Source: Treponema sp. | GTDB taxonomy: Bacteria; Spirochaetota; Spirochaetia; Treponematales; Treponemataceae | NCBI GenBank assembly: GCA_017553635.1 | Contig: JAFZKN010000010.1 | Coordinates: forward strand, 56,091 to 120,090 | DNA: 64,000 nt | Direction of reading: 5' to 3' | In this document: piece by piece, positions 38,242-47,231 of the stretch | How the letters are laid out: each line of letters starts with the position of its first letter | How positions within the stretch are numbered: the first letter of the stretch is position 1 | Notes under the pieces: model-generated | Databases searched by the model: none | The model's input: the letters and a program-made list of their open reading frames with translations, nothing else | Told to the model about the DNA's origin: nothing | Translations under genes and position numbers: made by a program

Positions 38242-38275
38242 ATCTAGAAAATTTTGTCATTAAAAAATTCTAGAT
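38242..38275. repeat. 8-bp inverted repeat between chvE and radC
   Basis: ATCTAGAA (38242-38249) and TTCTAGAT (38268-38275) are exact inverted copies separated by an A/T-rich 18-base spacer. It lies downstream of radC (minus strand) and far upstream of chvE. It could be a weak radC terminator or an operator. Confidence 0.3.
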
Positions 38276-38294
38276 ACCCGGCATTCAAAACTTA

Positions 38295-38951
38295 TCATAT
38301 TTTCTTAATCATCTTATTTTCCATAAAACTGAAATAAGAAGTCTTATTGATAATAATATGATCCAGCAGGGTTATCCCCAGAATCTCCGACGCCTGAACG
38401 AGCTTTTCAGTCGTTTCTATATCGTCTTTACTTGGCGAACAGTTTCCGGAAGGATGATTATGACATACTATAACCGCAGAAGCCTGCCTTTTAATCGCCT
38501 CTGTAAAAATCTCGCGCGGATGAATAATCGTGTGATTAACTGTCCCAACTGAAGTAACATTAATATTCATGATTTCGTGTGCACCACTCAAACAGATAGT
38601 AATGAAATGCTCCTGAGGCTTAATCGCATAATTCTGAACATACTTAATGATATCCGAAGGACAATTTACTTTCGCTTCAAGGTGGCATGTTCTGCGGCGA
38701 CCAAACTCCACTGCAGCCGCTATTGCAAGCGCTTTCGATTTCCCGACACCATTAATCTTCATCAAATCAGAAACAAGTTTTTCTTTCTCCGAAGTATCAA
38801 CAACCTTCAGAATCCGCTCAGAAAGAGTTTCAATTCCATATTGCTTCGAACCAGTACCGACTATAAGCATGATAAGTTCTTCATCCGTAGGATAAAGAAA
38901 CCCCTTGCTCATAACCCTTTCACGCAGATCAGGCTTTACACTATTGTCCAT
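38295..38951 (-). CDS. radC: RadC family JAB/MPN-domain protein
   Basis: The 218-residue protein has an N-terminal helix-hairpin-helix region (LMKINGVGKSKALAIAAAVEFG) and a C-terminal JAMM metalloprotease-like domain with EHFITICLS, SVIVCHNHPSGN-type zinc ligands (seen as AVIVCHNHPSGNCSPSKDD) and the catalytic Glu nearer the N-terminus. The name RadC is historical and its role in repair is disputed; a peptidase or nuclease-linked role is possible. A TATTCT hexamer ends 6 bases before the ATG and no ribosome-binding site is seen. Confidence 0.93.
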   Translation of the reverse strand: MDNSVKPDLRERVMSKGFLYPTDEELIMLIVGTGSKQYGIETLSERILKVVDTSEKEKLVSDLMKINGVGKSKALAIAAAVEFGRRRTCHLEAKVNCPSDIIKYVQNYAIKPQEHFITICLSGAHEIMNINVTSVGTVNHTIIHPREIFTEAIKRQASAVIVCHNHPSGNCSPSKDDIETTEKLVQASEILGITLLDHIIINKTSYFSFMENKMIKKI

Positions 38952-39029
38952 GTAAATAGAATACGGGATTTTTAAATAAATTCATTCAATTTAAAATTTT
39001 TTTTTTAAAAAAATAAACTATTTTAAAAA

Positions 39030-40250
39030 TCAATGAATACTTTTTTTCATTCTCTGCATTACATCGGTATCGACAATTTTTTTCGGATAAACTTTGATTA
39101 CTTCATCGTAAACGAATAAAGTACGCTTTATATGATTTTCGATAGAGAAATTTTCTGTAATTTCAAGACTTCGCTTTGCCATCTTTTTGCGGAGTTTTTC
39201 ATCCTGAACAAGTTCGAGAATTCTTTCTTCCATTTCGTCTTCAGAATCGCACACAAAACCGTTTTCTCCGTCAAAAACAGAATCAAAATAACTTTCATCA
39301 CGGCGAACTACAACAGGAAGTGAAGAAAGTTCTGCTTCGAGAATCGTCATTGAATGCATTTCTGAAAGTGAAGCAGTAATAAAAATATCTGAGCTTTCGT
39401 AAAAATTATGAACAAGTGACCAGTCGATAAAGCCTGTAAAGATGATTTTACCTTCTGAAATTTCCTTTGCGGCCATCTTTGTCATGTCAGAATAAGCAGG
39501 TCCGTTTCCTACAAACATTACTTTAATAGAAGAATTGCGTTCAACAAGATTCTGACACATATTTAAAAGTTCAAAAACCCTCTTTTCTTCTGCAACACGG
39601 CCAAGGAAAAGAAGAACTATGTCACTGTCTTTAATGCCGTAAGATTTACGGATTTTTTTTCTTTCTGCTGAACTGAGATGCTTCTGCTGAAATTTTCCTT
39701 CATCAATTGCGTTTGGAACAATAACAGACGGAGTTTTTGGAATCATTCCCTTCTGTTTAAAATAATTTCTTGCCTTAGTAGAAACTCCGATAAGAGAATC
39801 AAACTGTCTGTAAAAACGATTCATGTAATTCTGAATGAACCTTACAGGAATAAGCTGTCCGAGCGGAAGATAATATTTATAAAAATCTGTCCACATTGTA
39901 TGAGTTGTACAGATAGAAGGAATATGAAGCTTTTTAGCACAGTAAAGTCCTGCTTTTGCAATTCCAAATTCTGTGTGGCAGTGAATCAAATCAACATTGT
40001 TCTTTTTGATAAATTCAACTATGGGAGAAAGACGCGGAATCGCAATAAACTGGTCGGTTCCAAGTCCGAGCGGATGCGAATGAACCCTGTAAATATCCGG
40101 GTCATCAGTAGCAAATTCGTCTGTTGTTTCTACGGTAACAAGAAGAACTCTGTGCCCGCGTTTTATAAGCTGGTCTCTAAGCTGAATAACTACAGTAACG
40201 ATTCCTGATTTTGTAGGAAGATAACTGTCAGAAAATAATGCAATTGTCAT
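39030..40250 (-). CDS. Glycosyltransferase family 4 (GT-B) protein
   Basis: The 406-residue GT-B enzyme opens IALFSDSYLPTKSGIVTVV with the acceptor-side Gly-rich loop. It shows VDLIHCHTEFGIAKAGLYCA, VLLFLGRVAEEKRVFELL and the EX7E donor-site motif SLSEMHSMTILEAELSSLPVV. It resembles bacterial glucosyl-diacylglycerol synthases and may make a membrane glycolipid; the acceptor is inferred. No Shine-Dalgarno precedes the ATG, but a well-formed promoter ends 6 bases upstream of it. Confidence 0.88.
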   Translation of the reverse strand: MTIALFSDSYLPTKSGIVTVVIQLRDQLIKRGHRVLLVTVETTDEFATDDPDIYRVHSHPLGLGTDQFIAIPRLSPIVEFIKKNNVDLIHCHTEFGIAKAGLYCAKKLHIPSICTTHTMWTDFYKYYLPLGQLIPVRFIQNYMNRFYRQFDSLIGVSTKARNYFKQKGMIPKTPSVIVPNAIDEGKFQQKHLSSAERKKIRKSYGIKDSDIVLLFLGRVAEEKRVFELLNMCQNLVERNSSIKVMFVGNGPAYSDMTKMAAKEISEGKIIFTGFIDWSLVHNFYESSDIFITASLSEMHSMTILEAELSSLPVVVRRDESYFDSVFDGENGFVCDSEDEMEERILELVQDEKLRKKMAKRSLEITENFSIENHIKRTLFVYDEVIKVYPKKIVDTDVMQRMKKSIH

Positions 40251-40256
40251 GGGATA

Positions 40257-40285
40257 ATTATGTTATTAAATTGCGATTTTTTCAA
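40257..40285 (-). promoter_or_regulatory. Promoter of the glycosyltransferase gene, predicted leaderless
   Basis: On the minus strand TTGAAA (40285-40280) is followed by a 17-base spacer and CATAAT (40262-40257), each 5 of 6 to consensus. Six bases (TATCCC) separate the -10 box from the ATG at 40250. Confidence 0.6.
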
Positions 40286-40296
40286 TATGTATTATC

Positions 40297-40316
40297 GGAC
40301 AATATTTTTATTGTCC
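40297..40316. promoter_or_regulatory. GGACAAT palindrome upstream of the glycosyltransferase promoter
   Basis: GGACAAT (40297-40303) and ATTGTCC (40310-40316) form a perfect 7-bp dyad with a 6-base spacer. It is centred about 22 bases upstream of the -35 box of the leftward promoter, a position suited to an activator or repressor. Confidence 0.4.
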
Positions 40317-40342
40317 AGGTGCAAAAACAAATAATGACATTC

Positions 40343-40437
40343 TGAGCACGGAAATGCGGGACAAAAGTGATTCGCGGCTTTCTGCAGCTACAAAGCTGTG
40401 CGAGCGCCATAACTTTTGGAACGCATTTAAGTGCTCA
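40343..40437. ncRNA. Candidate structured RNA or long imperfect hairpin
   Basis: A 95-base sequence folds end to end. TGAGCAC/GTGCTCA (7 bp), a 2x2 internal loop GG/AA, AAATGCG/CGCATTT (7 bp), a 3x3 loop GGA/GAA, CAAAAGT/ACTTTTG (7 bp), a G/C-rich middle section, and an apical GCAGCT/AGCTGT stem closed by ACAA. It lies in the 259-base gap between the leftward glycosyltransferase and rightward glucosaminidase genes. It is not a tRNA (no T-loop) and does not look like SRP, 6S or RNase P RNA. Whether it is transcribed, and from which strand, is unknown. Confidence 0.4.
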
Positions 40438-40509
40438 ATAAGATGGTTTTATTTACGACATGGCCTGGACGGGATAAACTATAAAAGCTTTTTCTCCGAT
40501 AAGTAAAGT

Positions 40510-41280
40510 ATGAAAAAATCTTCAATAATTACATGCATTATTCTTTTAGCAGGACCGTTTGCAGGCTGTGCGACTTTACAGCCTGAAGAAAATACAGCTT
40601 CCGTGACTTTTTTAGAGGAGGAAGGTGAGCCTTTACCGGTTCCGCCTTTTACAGAAAATATAACCGAAGAAAAAATCGAAGAAGAAGAGCTCCCGCCGGC
40701 TGCAGTTTTGGAAACTGCCGAAGCAGAGCTTTTTAACGGAAACTTACAGGAACAGCCGTCTCAAGTCTTATCTAAAACATCAGCCGTTTCAAGAAGTCTT
40801 TACGATACCGGAATAAAAACCGAAAAAGAACTTTACAGCTTTTTTATAGCCCATTGCAGGCAGAACCGTTTTCGTGCCCGAAAAATCGCCCGGCTGTACA
40901 TCGAAGAATGTGCCGCAGAAGGTATTAATTCTGACGTCGCATTTGTTCAGATGTGTCACGAGACTAATTTTTTACGATTCGGAAATCTTGTTAAAAAAGA
41001 ATGGAATAACTTCTGCGGCCTCGGCGCGATTAACGCCGAGCAGCCGGGCTTAAAGTTTAAGACGATGCGTGACGGGGTCCGTGCACATATTCAACATTTA
41101 CACGCTTATGCCACAACCGAAGACATCGTCCTTAAAAACGAGCTTATCGATCCGCGCTATAAATACGTACGCCCACGCGGTAAGGCAACAACCATCGAAG
41201 GTTTAGCCGGCACATGGGCAGCAGACAGAGCTTACAGTGAAAAGCTCGAAAAATATTTATGTGAACTCGAAGGGCTTTGA
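40510..41280 (+). CDS. Lipoprotein with glucosaminidase-type lysozyme domain
   Basis: The 256-residue protein has a lipoprotein signal ending LLAGPFAGC and an acidic linker (about 25-95). A C-terminal glucosaminidase (PF01832-like) domain contains EGINSDVAFVQMCHETNFLRFG, with the probable catalytic Glu in HETNF, followed by NNFCGLGAIN and MRDGVRAHIQHLHAYAT. It probably trims peptidoglycan glycan strands in the periplasm. It converges on the UMP kinase-like gene with only 8 bases between stops and no terminator in the gap. Confidence 0.82.
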   Translation: MKKSSIITCIILLAGPFAGCATLQPEENTASVTFLEEEGEPLPVPPFTENITEEKIEEEELPPAAVLETAEAELFNGNLQEQPSQVLSKTSAVSRSLYDTGIKTEKELYSFFIAHCRQNRFRARKIARLYIEECAAEGINSDVAFVQMCHETNFLRFGNLVKKEWNNFCGLGAINAEQPGLKFKTMRDGVRAHIQHLHAYATTEDIVLKNELIDPRYKYVRPRGKATTIEGLAGTWAADRAYSEKLEKYLCELEGL

Positions 41281-41288
41281 TTTAAACC

Positions 41289-41996
41289 TTACCCTTTGAT
41301 TGTTGTTCCGACATAATCTTTTGCATCAAGAATATTTTTAATGTTTTCGATATTCTTTCCTGCGGCGCAGATTACTGTAAGATTCATTTCCTGAGCTTTT
41401 TTAGAAGCGATTGGATCAAACGGACAGTTCTTTCCAGGAACCCATTCATCTCCCACCATTTTTCTAAAGTCTGCCCAGCTGATGTTATCAATTGGAGTTG
41501 CATCCGGATTTTTACGTGGATCATCTGTGTAAACTTTTTCGATGTTGGAAAGATTTACAACTGTATCTGCGTCAAAGTTTTCTGCAAGATAAACTGCATC
41601 TGTGTCTGTAGAAAATCCCGGCTTCCATCCTGCTGCAACTAAAACCTGTCCTTCAAATTTTATATCTTCTGTCGGATTATAAACTACAGGATTAGGACAT
41701 AATTTTCCAAATGAAGCTTTTAAAAGCTGAGCATTAAGGCGTGTTGCCATAATTCCAATCCAGTCTGCTTCTGAGTTATCTGCTCCTGTCGTTGAACCGA
41801 CAGAAGAAAGTACATCGCGGTATGCATTCTGATAAACGCGTGCTGGTCCGCCACCGCCTACTACTAAAATAAGACGTCGGTTTTTATCTTCGTTAAGCCA
41901 TGAAGTTGTCATTGAAATAAATTTATTTAAAAATTCTGTATCAGGTTTTTCCGGAACTACAATTGAACCGCCTACTGATAAAACTTTAGTAATCAT
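41289..41996 (-). CDS. Amino-acid-kinase-fold protein, archaeal/spirochaete-type UMP kinase
   Basis: The 235-residue protein has the amino acid kinase fold: SVGGSIVVPEKPD at the N-terminus, VVGGGGPARVYQNAY, and IEKVYTDDPRKNPDATPID near the nucleotide site. It resembles the archaeal and spirochaete branch of uridylate kinases (TIGR02076) more than typical bacterial PyrH, and would phosphorylate UMP. Whether it is the only UMP kinase of the cell is unknown. An AGGAGA site precedes the ATG, and it follows argH after 11 bases, so the two are co-transcribed. Confidence 0.8.
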   Translation of the reverse strand: MITKVLSVGGSIVVPEKPDTEFLNKFISMTTSWLNEDKNRRLILVVGGGGPARVYQNAYRDVLSSVGSTTGADNSEADWIGIMATRLNAQLLKASFGKLCPNPVVYNPTEDIKFEGQVLVAAGWKPGFSTDTDAVYLAENFDADTVVNLSNIEKVYTDDPRKNPDATPIDNISWADFRKMVGDEWVPGKNCPFDPIASKKAQEMNLTVICAAGKNIENIKNILDAKDYVGTTIKG

Positions 41997-42007
41997 ATTC
42001 TATTCTC

Positions 42008-43414
42008 CTATGCTTTTGCAATTTTTTTAAGCATCTTAATCTGCTGTTTAACTTTTTCACTCGAAGGACCGCCTGTTGTTTTTCTAACTTCAACACATGC
42101 TTCAGGTGAAATAAAATCATAAATATCTTCTTCGATTAAATCTGAACATGATTTAAACTCTTCGATACACAGATCTTCGAGTTTACATCCGGCATCAAGT
42201 GCAAGACGTACAGCCTTTGCACTTACACCGTGTGCAGTCCTGAACGGCATTCCCTTTCTTACAAGATAATCTGCAACATCTGTTGCATTAAGATATCCGC
42301 CTTCACAGCCTTTGGCCATTACTTTTTTATTCCATTTAGCACTTTCTATCATGTAAGTAAAAACTGTAAGGCATGAAGAAACAGTATCAAAAGCATTAAA
42401 GAGAGGTTCTTTATCTTCCTGCATGTCGCGGTCATACGAAAGCGGAAGACCTTTCATCATTGTTAAAAGAGAAGTAAGCTGTGCGTAAACTTTTCCTGTC
42501 CGGCCTCGTATCAATTCAGCAAAGTCAGGATTTTTTTTCTGCGGCATGATTGAACTTCCTGTAGACCACTTTTCGCTCAAGTCAATAAATCCAAATTCTG
42601 TCGTAGACCACAAAACTATTTCTTCGCAAAAGCGTGATAAATGCATCTGTATAAGACTGAAGCATGAAGCAAATTCGATGCAGTAATCTCTGTCAGAAAC
42701 ACTGTCTAGACTGTTTTGAGTTACACCTTTAAAGCCAAGTTCTTTTGCAACCATTTCTCTGTTAAGCGCAAGGCCGCTTCCTGCCAGCGCACCGCTTCCG
42801 AGAGGACTGTAATCTATTCTTTTAAGCGCATCGTTTAATCTTTCTGAATCCCGTACAAGGCTCCATGCCCATGCGCATAAATGATGAGCAAGAGTTACAG
42901 GCTGTGCGTGCTGCATGTGAGTAAAGCCCGGCATTAAGGTGCCGGTATTTTTTTCTGCAATTCCTGCAAGAACATTAACAAGTTTTAAAATTTTAGAATT
43001 AAGTTCCGGGATAACGCGTTTAAGGTAAAGGCGTTCGTCTAAAGCAATCTGATCGTTACGGCTTCTTCCCGTGTGAACTTTTTTTCCTGCTTCACCGATC
43101 CTGTCTGTCAAAGTTGCTTCGACAAACGAGTGAATGTCTTCTGCACTGTAATCGATTTTAAGCTTTCCGGATTCAAGATCCTTTTTAATTGATTCAAGGC
43201 CTTTAATTATTTCTGTGCTTTCTGCTTTAGAAATAATTCCGGTTGCACCAAGCATTTTTGCATGTGCAATGCTTCCTTTGATGTCGTCCATTGCCATGCG
43301 TTCATCTACATAAATCGAAGTTTCAAATTCTACAGCCGCTGCGTCAGGTCCTTCTTTAAATCTTCCGTGCCAGAGCGCTGCGTGATTATCCTTAGTTAAT
43401 GTTCCGTGTTTCAT
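42008..43414 (-). CDS. argH: Argininosuccinate lyase
   Basis: The 468-residue enzyme splits argininosuccinate into arginine and fumarate in the cytoplasm. The fumarase-superfamily signature GSSIMPQKKNPDFAEL is present, as are THMQHAQPVTLAHHL with the catalytic His and HTGRSRNDQIALD. There is no Shine-Dalgarno; a TATAAT box ends 9 bases before the ATG, so the leader would be only about 2-3 bases. It is first in an operon with the UMP kinase-like gene. No argG is visible. Confidence 0.95.
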   Translation of the reverse strand: MKHGTLTKDNHAALWHGRFKEGPDAAAVEFETSIYVDERMAMDDIKGSIAHAKMLGATGIISKAESTEIIKGLESIKKDLESGKLKIDYSAEDIHSFVEATLTDRIGEAGKKVHTGRSRNDQIALDERLYLKRVIPELNSKILKLVNVLAGIAEKNTGTLMPGFTHMQHAQPVTLAHHLCAWAWSLVRDSERLNDALKRIDYSPLGSGALAGSGLALNREMVAKELGFKGVTQNSLDSVSDRDYCIEFASCFSLIQMHLSRFCEEIVLWSTTEFGFIDLSEKWSTGSSIMPQKKNPDFAELIRGRTGKVYAQLTSLLTMMKGLPLSYDRDMQEDKEPLFNAFDTVSSCLTVFTYMIESAKWNKKVMAKGCEGGYLNATDVADYLVRKGMPFRTAHGVSAKAVRLALDAGCKLEDLCIEEFKSCSDLIEEDIYDFISPEACVEVRKTTGGPSSEKVKQQIKMLKKIAKA

Positions 43415-43423
43415 ATTGAATGT

Positions 43424-43452
43424 ATTATAGTAGAAAAGCTTGAATAATACAA
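43424..43452 (-). promoter_or_regulatory. Promoter of argH with near-zero leader
   Basis: On the minus strand TTGTAT (43452-43447), a 17-base spacer and a perfect TATAAT (43429-43424) are followed by 9 bases and the ATG at 43414. The TTGTA-type -35 recurs at the LRR gene and the glp operon. Confidence 0.55.
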
Positions 43453-43474
43453 TTAAGGGAAAGTATTTATTCTT

Positions 43475-45409
43475 CTATCTTGAATGCTTTTTTTCACGTT
43501 TTTCTTTGTAAAGCTCTGAGTCAGCCTTTTTAAGAAGATTATCGATATCAGAAGTGTTTATTGAAAATTCAGTACAACCCATGCTTATAGACAGTACAAA
43601 AGGATCGATTTCCCTTTCATTGTATTTACGGCATTCATTATTAAGCTGCTCTTTTTTTGTCGGAAAGTCAGAAATATCCATATCAGGAACAACGATTGCA
43701 AACTCATCACCGCCGAGTCTTCCGATCACATCTGTTGCCTTAAAAATTTTCTTTAAGATGGATGCCTGCGCCTTAATCGCCCTGTCACCCGCTTCATGAC
43801 CGAAAGTATCATTAATCGACTTTAATCCATCCATGTCAGAAAAAATCACAAGGCCTTTTTTCCCAATTGAGACATATTGAGAAATTATAACCTGAGCTGC
43901 TTCATAAAACCCTCTTCTGTTAAACAGCTGGGTCATTTCATCAGTACGGCTCAATGTATGAAGTTTTTCCGAATACTCTTCCAGAGAAATATTTTTTGTT
44001 TCAAGACTTGCTTTTTCTCTGTTTGCCTGAGAAAGTTTTATCGAAGCAACAATTTCTTTCGAAATAAGTTCATACGCAGTCTGATAAAATATCTTTTCAT
44101 ATTTACCCAGGCTCAGGATAAAATATCCGTACTGGAAATTTCCAGCGAACAGCGGGAATATTACCTGAAGCGGTGAAATTGATTTGTCACACTTCGATGG
44201 AATCATATAATCGCACGGATTAAAATAAATATCCGGTTGAGAAATTCCTTTTCCATTTTTATAAGTCATCTTAATGACAGCATCTTCTGGGAAAGTAAAT
44301 CCGTTGCTGTCAGAAAAATAAACAGGCTTGTTATAGAGAACAAGAATCGCATCTGAAATATCAAAAAGATAAAAACTGTATAAAAGTCTTGAATAAAGTT
44401 TTTCAAGCGGCACAGGTTCCTGTGCTTCGATTAAAAAGAAATGAAGGTTATAAAGCTGAAGCGAACCGTCATAGTGATATTTATCTTTTTCAAGATATTC
44501 TTTATTTTCTAAAAATACTTTTTCCTGATTGTGATGCCCCGTACATCCGCACGATTTTCTTATAATCGGAACAGCATCGAAAACAATATTCTGTTCCTTT
44601 GTCTTTTTATAAAATAATTCATATCCAAGTTTTGCACATTCATATGCCTGTTTTTCTATAAGCTGATCTACGGTAGAAATATTATGTTCTTTTTCACATG
44701 CATCATAAATATTGTCAAAACCTAAAACACTTACATCTTCAGGAACCTTTATTCCGTTTTCTTCAAGACAATCCATGCAGCCCATAGCCATATCATCGTT
44801 ACAGCAGAACACTGCATTAAAATTATTTTTGCCGTCATGTTCTTTTAGATATTTTGCAAGAGCTTCATATGCGGAATTGTATTCAAATTCTCCATCAATG
44901 ATTTTTGATTTATCAAGCTGAACGTTGTTTTTTTCGAGTGCACTTTCAAAAAATCTTCTTCTTTCTCTAGATTCATAACTTTCGTCACTTGCCTGAAAGA
45001 GAAGAAAATCCTTTCTGCCATGTTCATTTATAACGTGAGTAACAAGAGTTTCTATTGCTTTAGATGGATCAACATGAATCGAAGGAATCCCGTCTAAATT
45101 AAAACCGAGAGAAACCTTTGTCATCGGTGGAAAATTTTCAATTTCTTTTTTAAACTCTGCAAAGTTTTTGTAATTAGAAAGAGCTGCTGAACATATGATA
45201 AGGACATCAATATTTCCAGGATTAATAAGGCGGCTTAAAGAATTATAATGGAAGTCATATTTTGATAAAGCATTTCCGCGAAGAAGAGGAAATATAATCT
45301 GATTACAATCGTGTTCTTTACAAAACTTTTCTATACCTTCGATTACGTTTGAACCGTAATCAGAATACATATTGTTGATAAGAACACCGATACGGAATTT
45401 TCTTCCCAT
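43475..45409 (-). CDS. LacI-type sensor domain fused to GGDEF diguanylate cyclase
   Basis: The 644-residue cytoplasmic protein starts directly with a periplasmic-binding-protein-like sensor of the LacI/GalR type (about 1-290; RIGVLINNMYSDYGSNVIEG, VFCCNDDMAMGCMDCLEENG, VPEDVSVLGFDNIYDA), without the helix-turn-helix. A middle region (about 310-470) and a short coiled coil lead to a GGDEF domain ending the protein. The active site GRLGGDEFAIVV is intact; the I-site has KATD in place of RxxD, so product inhibition may be weak. It probably converts sensing of a sugar-like ligand into c-di-GMP. A GGGA site precedes the ATG. Confidence 0.85.
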   Translation of the reverse strand: MGRKFRIGVLINNMYSDYGSNVIEGIEKFCKEHDCNQIIFPLLRGNALSKYDFHYNSLSRLINPGNIDVLIICSAALSNYKNFAEFKKEIENFPPMTKVSLGFNLDGIPSIHVDPSKAIETLVTHVINEHGRKDFLLFQASDESYESRERRRFFESALEKNNVQLDKSKIIDGEFEYNSAYEALAKYLKEHDGKNNFNAVFCCNDDMAMGCMDCLEENGIKVPEDVSVLGFDNIYDACEKEHNISTVDQLIEKQAYECAKLGYELFYKKTKEQNIVFDAVPIIRKSCGCTGHHNQEKVFLENKEYLEKDKYHYDGSLQLYNLHFFLIEAQEPVPLEKLYSRLLYSFYLFDISDAILVLYNKPVYFSDSNGFTFPEDAVIKMTYKNGKGISQPDIYFNPCDYMIPSKCDKSISPLQVIFPLFAGNFQYGYFILSLGKYEKIFYQTAYELISKEIVASIKLSQANREKASLETKNISLEEYSEKLHTLSRTDEMTQLFNRRGFYEAAQVIISQYVSIGKKGLVIFSDMDGLKSINDTFGHEAGDRAIKAQASILKKIFKATDVIGRLGGDEFAIVVPDMDISDFPTKKEQLNNECRKYNEREIDPFVLSISMGCTEFSINTSDIDNLLKKADSELYKEKREKKHSR

Positions 45410-45509
45410 TTTTTCCCTGTATTACAAGCATAACTCTCAATATAATTTTACATCCATTTATCGGTTATCTCAAGTAAAAACGGAGTCAAAAAAGAAAATT
45501 AAAATATGC

Positions 45510-47231
45510 CTAGTTTTCCCATTCCATGATAGGTTCGTCGATAGGCTTTCCACCCGGAACCATTGGAAGAATCATTTCATCAATGTCGACTTTGGCATCG
45601 ATTACACAAGGCTTACCGAGCGCAAGCGCCTTATCAAAAGCCGCTGCAAATTCTTCGGAATTAGATGCGCGGAATGCGTCAATTCCGTATGCATCAGCAA
45701 GCTTAAGCCAGTCCGGACCAAAATCCAGTGTCGTCTGACTGAATCTGTTTCCGTAGAAAAGCTTCTGCCACATGCGTACATTTCCGAGGGTGCCGTTGTT
45801 TTCGATAACGATGATGATAGGAAGATTGTAATGAGCAATTGTTGCAAGCTCGTTGCAGTTCATTCTAAAGCTTCCGTCACCTGCAATGTGAACTACACGC
45901 GCTTTAGGATTTGCACACTGAATGCCGATTGCAGCTCCTGTTCCAAAGCCCATTGTTCCTAAGCCGCCTGATGTGTTGAACGTTCTTGGTTTTGTAAACG
46001 GATAGAACTGTGCAGTCCACATCTGGTGCTGACCAACTTCTGTCGTAATGAAAGTATCTTCACCTGCAGCCTTACTGATGTATTCGCAGATGAATTTTGG
46101 ATTTATAGAATCTTTTGGCTGTTTAAAATAGCATGACGGAACTTCCTTTAACCATCCGTGTACCATATCAAGCCACTGAGTATGTTTTGCTTTGTTTACA
46201 TGCGGAATCAAAGCAGAAAGAACCTGCTTTACGTCTCCAACAAGACTTTCGTCTGTCGTCACGTTTTTGTTTATTTCTGCAGGGTCAACATCAATATGAA
46301 GAATCTTTGAATTTGCTGCAAACTTAGAAGGATCTCCAAGTACACGGTCACTGAATCTTGCACCGATTGCAATAACAAGATCACTGTTTGTAATTGCAAG
46401 GTTCGAAGCCTTTGTTCCGTGCATGCCGACCATCCATGTACACAGAGGGTGAGTTGCAGGGAAAACGTCGCGGCCCATAAGACTTTCCGAAACCGGAATG
46501 TCTGCTTTTTCTGCAAGAGTAAGAAGCTCTTTTTCTGCGCCAGAAATTTTTACACCGCCTCCGGCATAAATTACAGGACGTTCAGCTTTATTAATAAGCT
46601 CTGCCGCTTCTTTAATCTGAGCATCTGTCGGAACCTTTACAGAAATTGCCCTCTTTAAATTTGCATGATTGCCTGCATTTTTAATTACAGCATCATCAGG
46701 ATTTTTTAAAGGTTCAAATTCACACAAAGCTGCAGTAACATCTTTTGGAATGTCGATGAGGACAGGACCAGGACGGCCTGACTTTGCAATCACAAATGCT
46801 TCGCGGATTGTCTCTGCAAGATTTTCTACGTTCATTACGATTGCATTGTGTTTTGTAATAGGCATTGTAACGCCTGTAATGTCAATTTCCTGGAATGAAT
46901 CTTTTCCCAAAAGAGGTTTGATTACGTTACATGTAATTGCAACGATAGGAACACTGTCCATGTAAGCGTTTGCAATTCCAGTTACAAGGTTTGTTGCTCC
47001 CGGACCTGAAGTTGCCATACATACGCCGACTTTACCGGTTGAACGCGCAAAACCGTCTGCAGCATGACATGCAGCCTGTTCATGAGCTGTAAGAATATGT
47101 GTAATTCTGTCTGAATTTTTATAAAGTTCATCATAAATATTTAGGATTGCTCCGCCAGGATAACCGAAAACAGTTTTTACTCCCTGTTCAATAAGACATT
47201 CAATAACAATCTGAGCACCTGTGATTTTCAT
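45510..47231 (-). CDS. ilvB: Acetolactate synthase, large catalytic subunit
   Basis: The 573-residue ThDP enzyme condenses two pyruvates (or pyruvate and 2-oxobutyrate) in branched-chain amino acid synthesis. The catalytic Glu is in HEQAACHAADGFARSTG, and the ThDP-binding motif runs from GDGSFRMNCNELATIAH to NNGTLG. The FAD region contains GARFSDRVLGDPSKF. A GAGGTAAAG site precedes the ATG. No regulatory subunit gene (ilvN) is next to it, and the gene appears monocistronic. Confidence 0.94.
   Translation of the reverse strand: MKITGAQIVIECLIEQGVKTVFGYPGGAILNIYDELYKNSDRITHILTAHEQAACHAADGFARSTGKVGVCMATSGPGATNLVTGIANAYMDSVPIVAITCNVIKPLLGKDSFQEIDITGVTMPITKHNAIVMNVENLAETIREAFVIAKSGRPGPVLIDIPKDVTAALCEFEPLKNPDDAVIKNAGNHANLKRAISVKVPTDAQIKEAAELINKAERPVIYAGGGVKISGAEKELLTLAEKADIPVSESLMGRDVFPATHPLCTWMVGMHGTKASNLAITNSDLVIAIGARFSDRVLGDPSKFAANSKILHIDVDPAEINKNVTTDESLVGDVKQVLSALIPHVNKAKHTQWLDMVHGWLKEVPSCYFKQPKDSINPKFICEYISKAAGEDTFITTEVGQHQMWTAQFYPFTKPRTFNTSGGLGTMGFGTGAAIGIQCANPKARVVHIAGDGSFRMNCNELATIAHYNLPIIIVIENNGTLGNVRMWQKLFYGNRFSQTTLDFGPDWLKLADAYGIDAFRASNSEEFAAAFDKALALGKPCVIDAKVDIDEMILPMVPGGKPIDEPIMEWEN

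Noticed and set aside
40343..40437. tRNA or known housekeeping RNA
   Set aside because: No T-loop (GTTCRA) or anticodon arm, and no conserved SRP, 6S or tmRNA core; kept only as an unnamed structured element.
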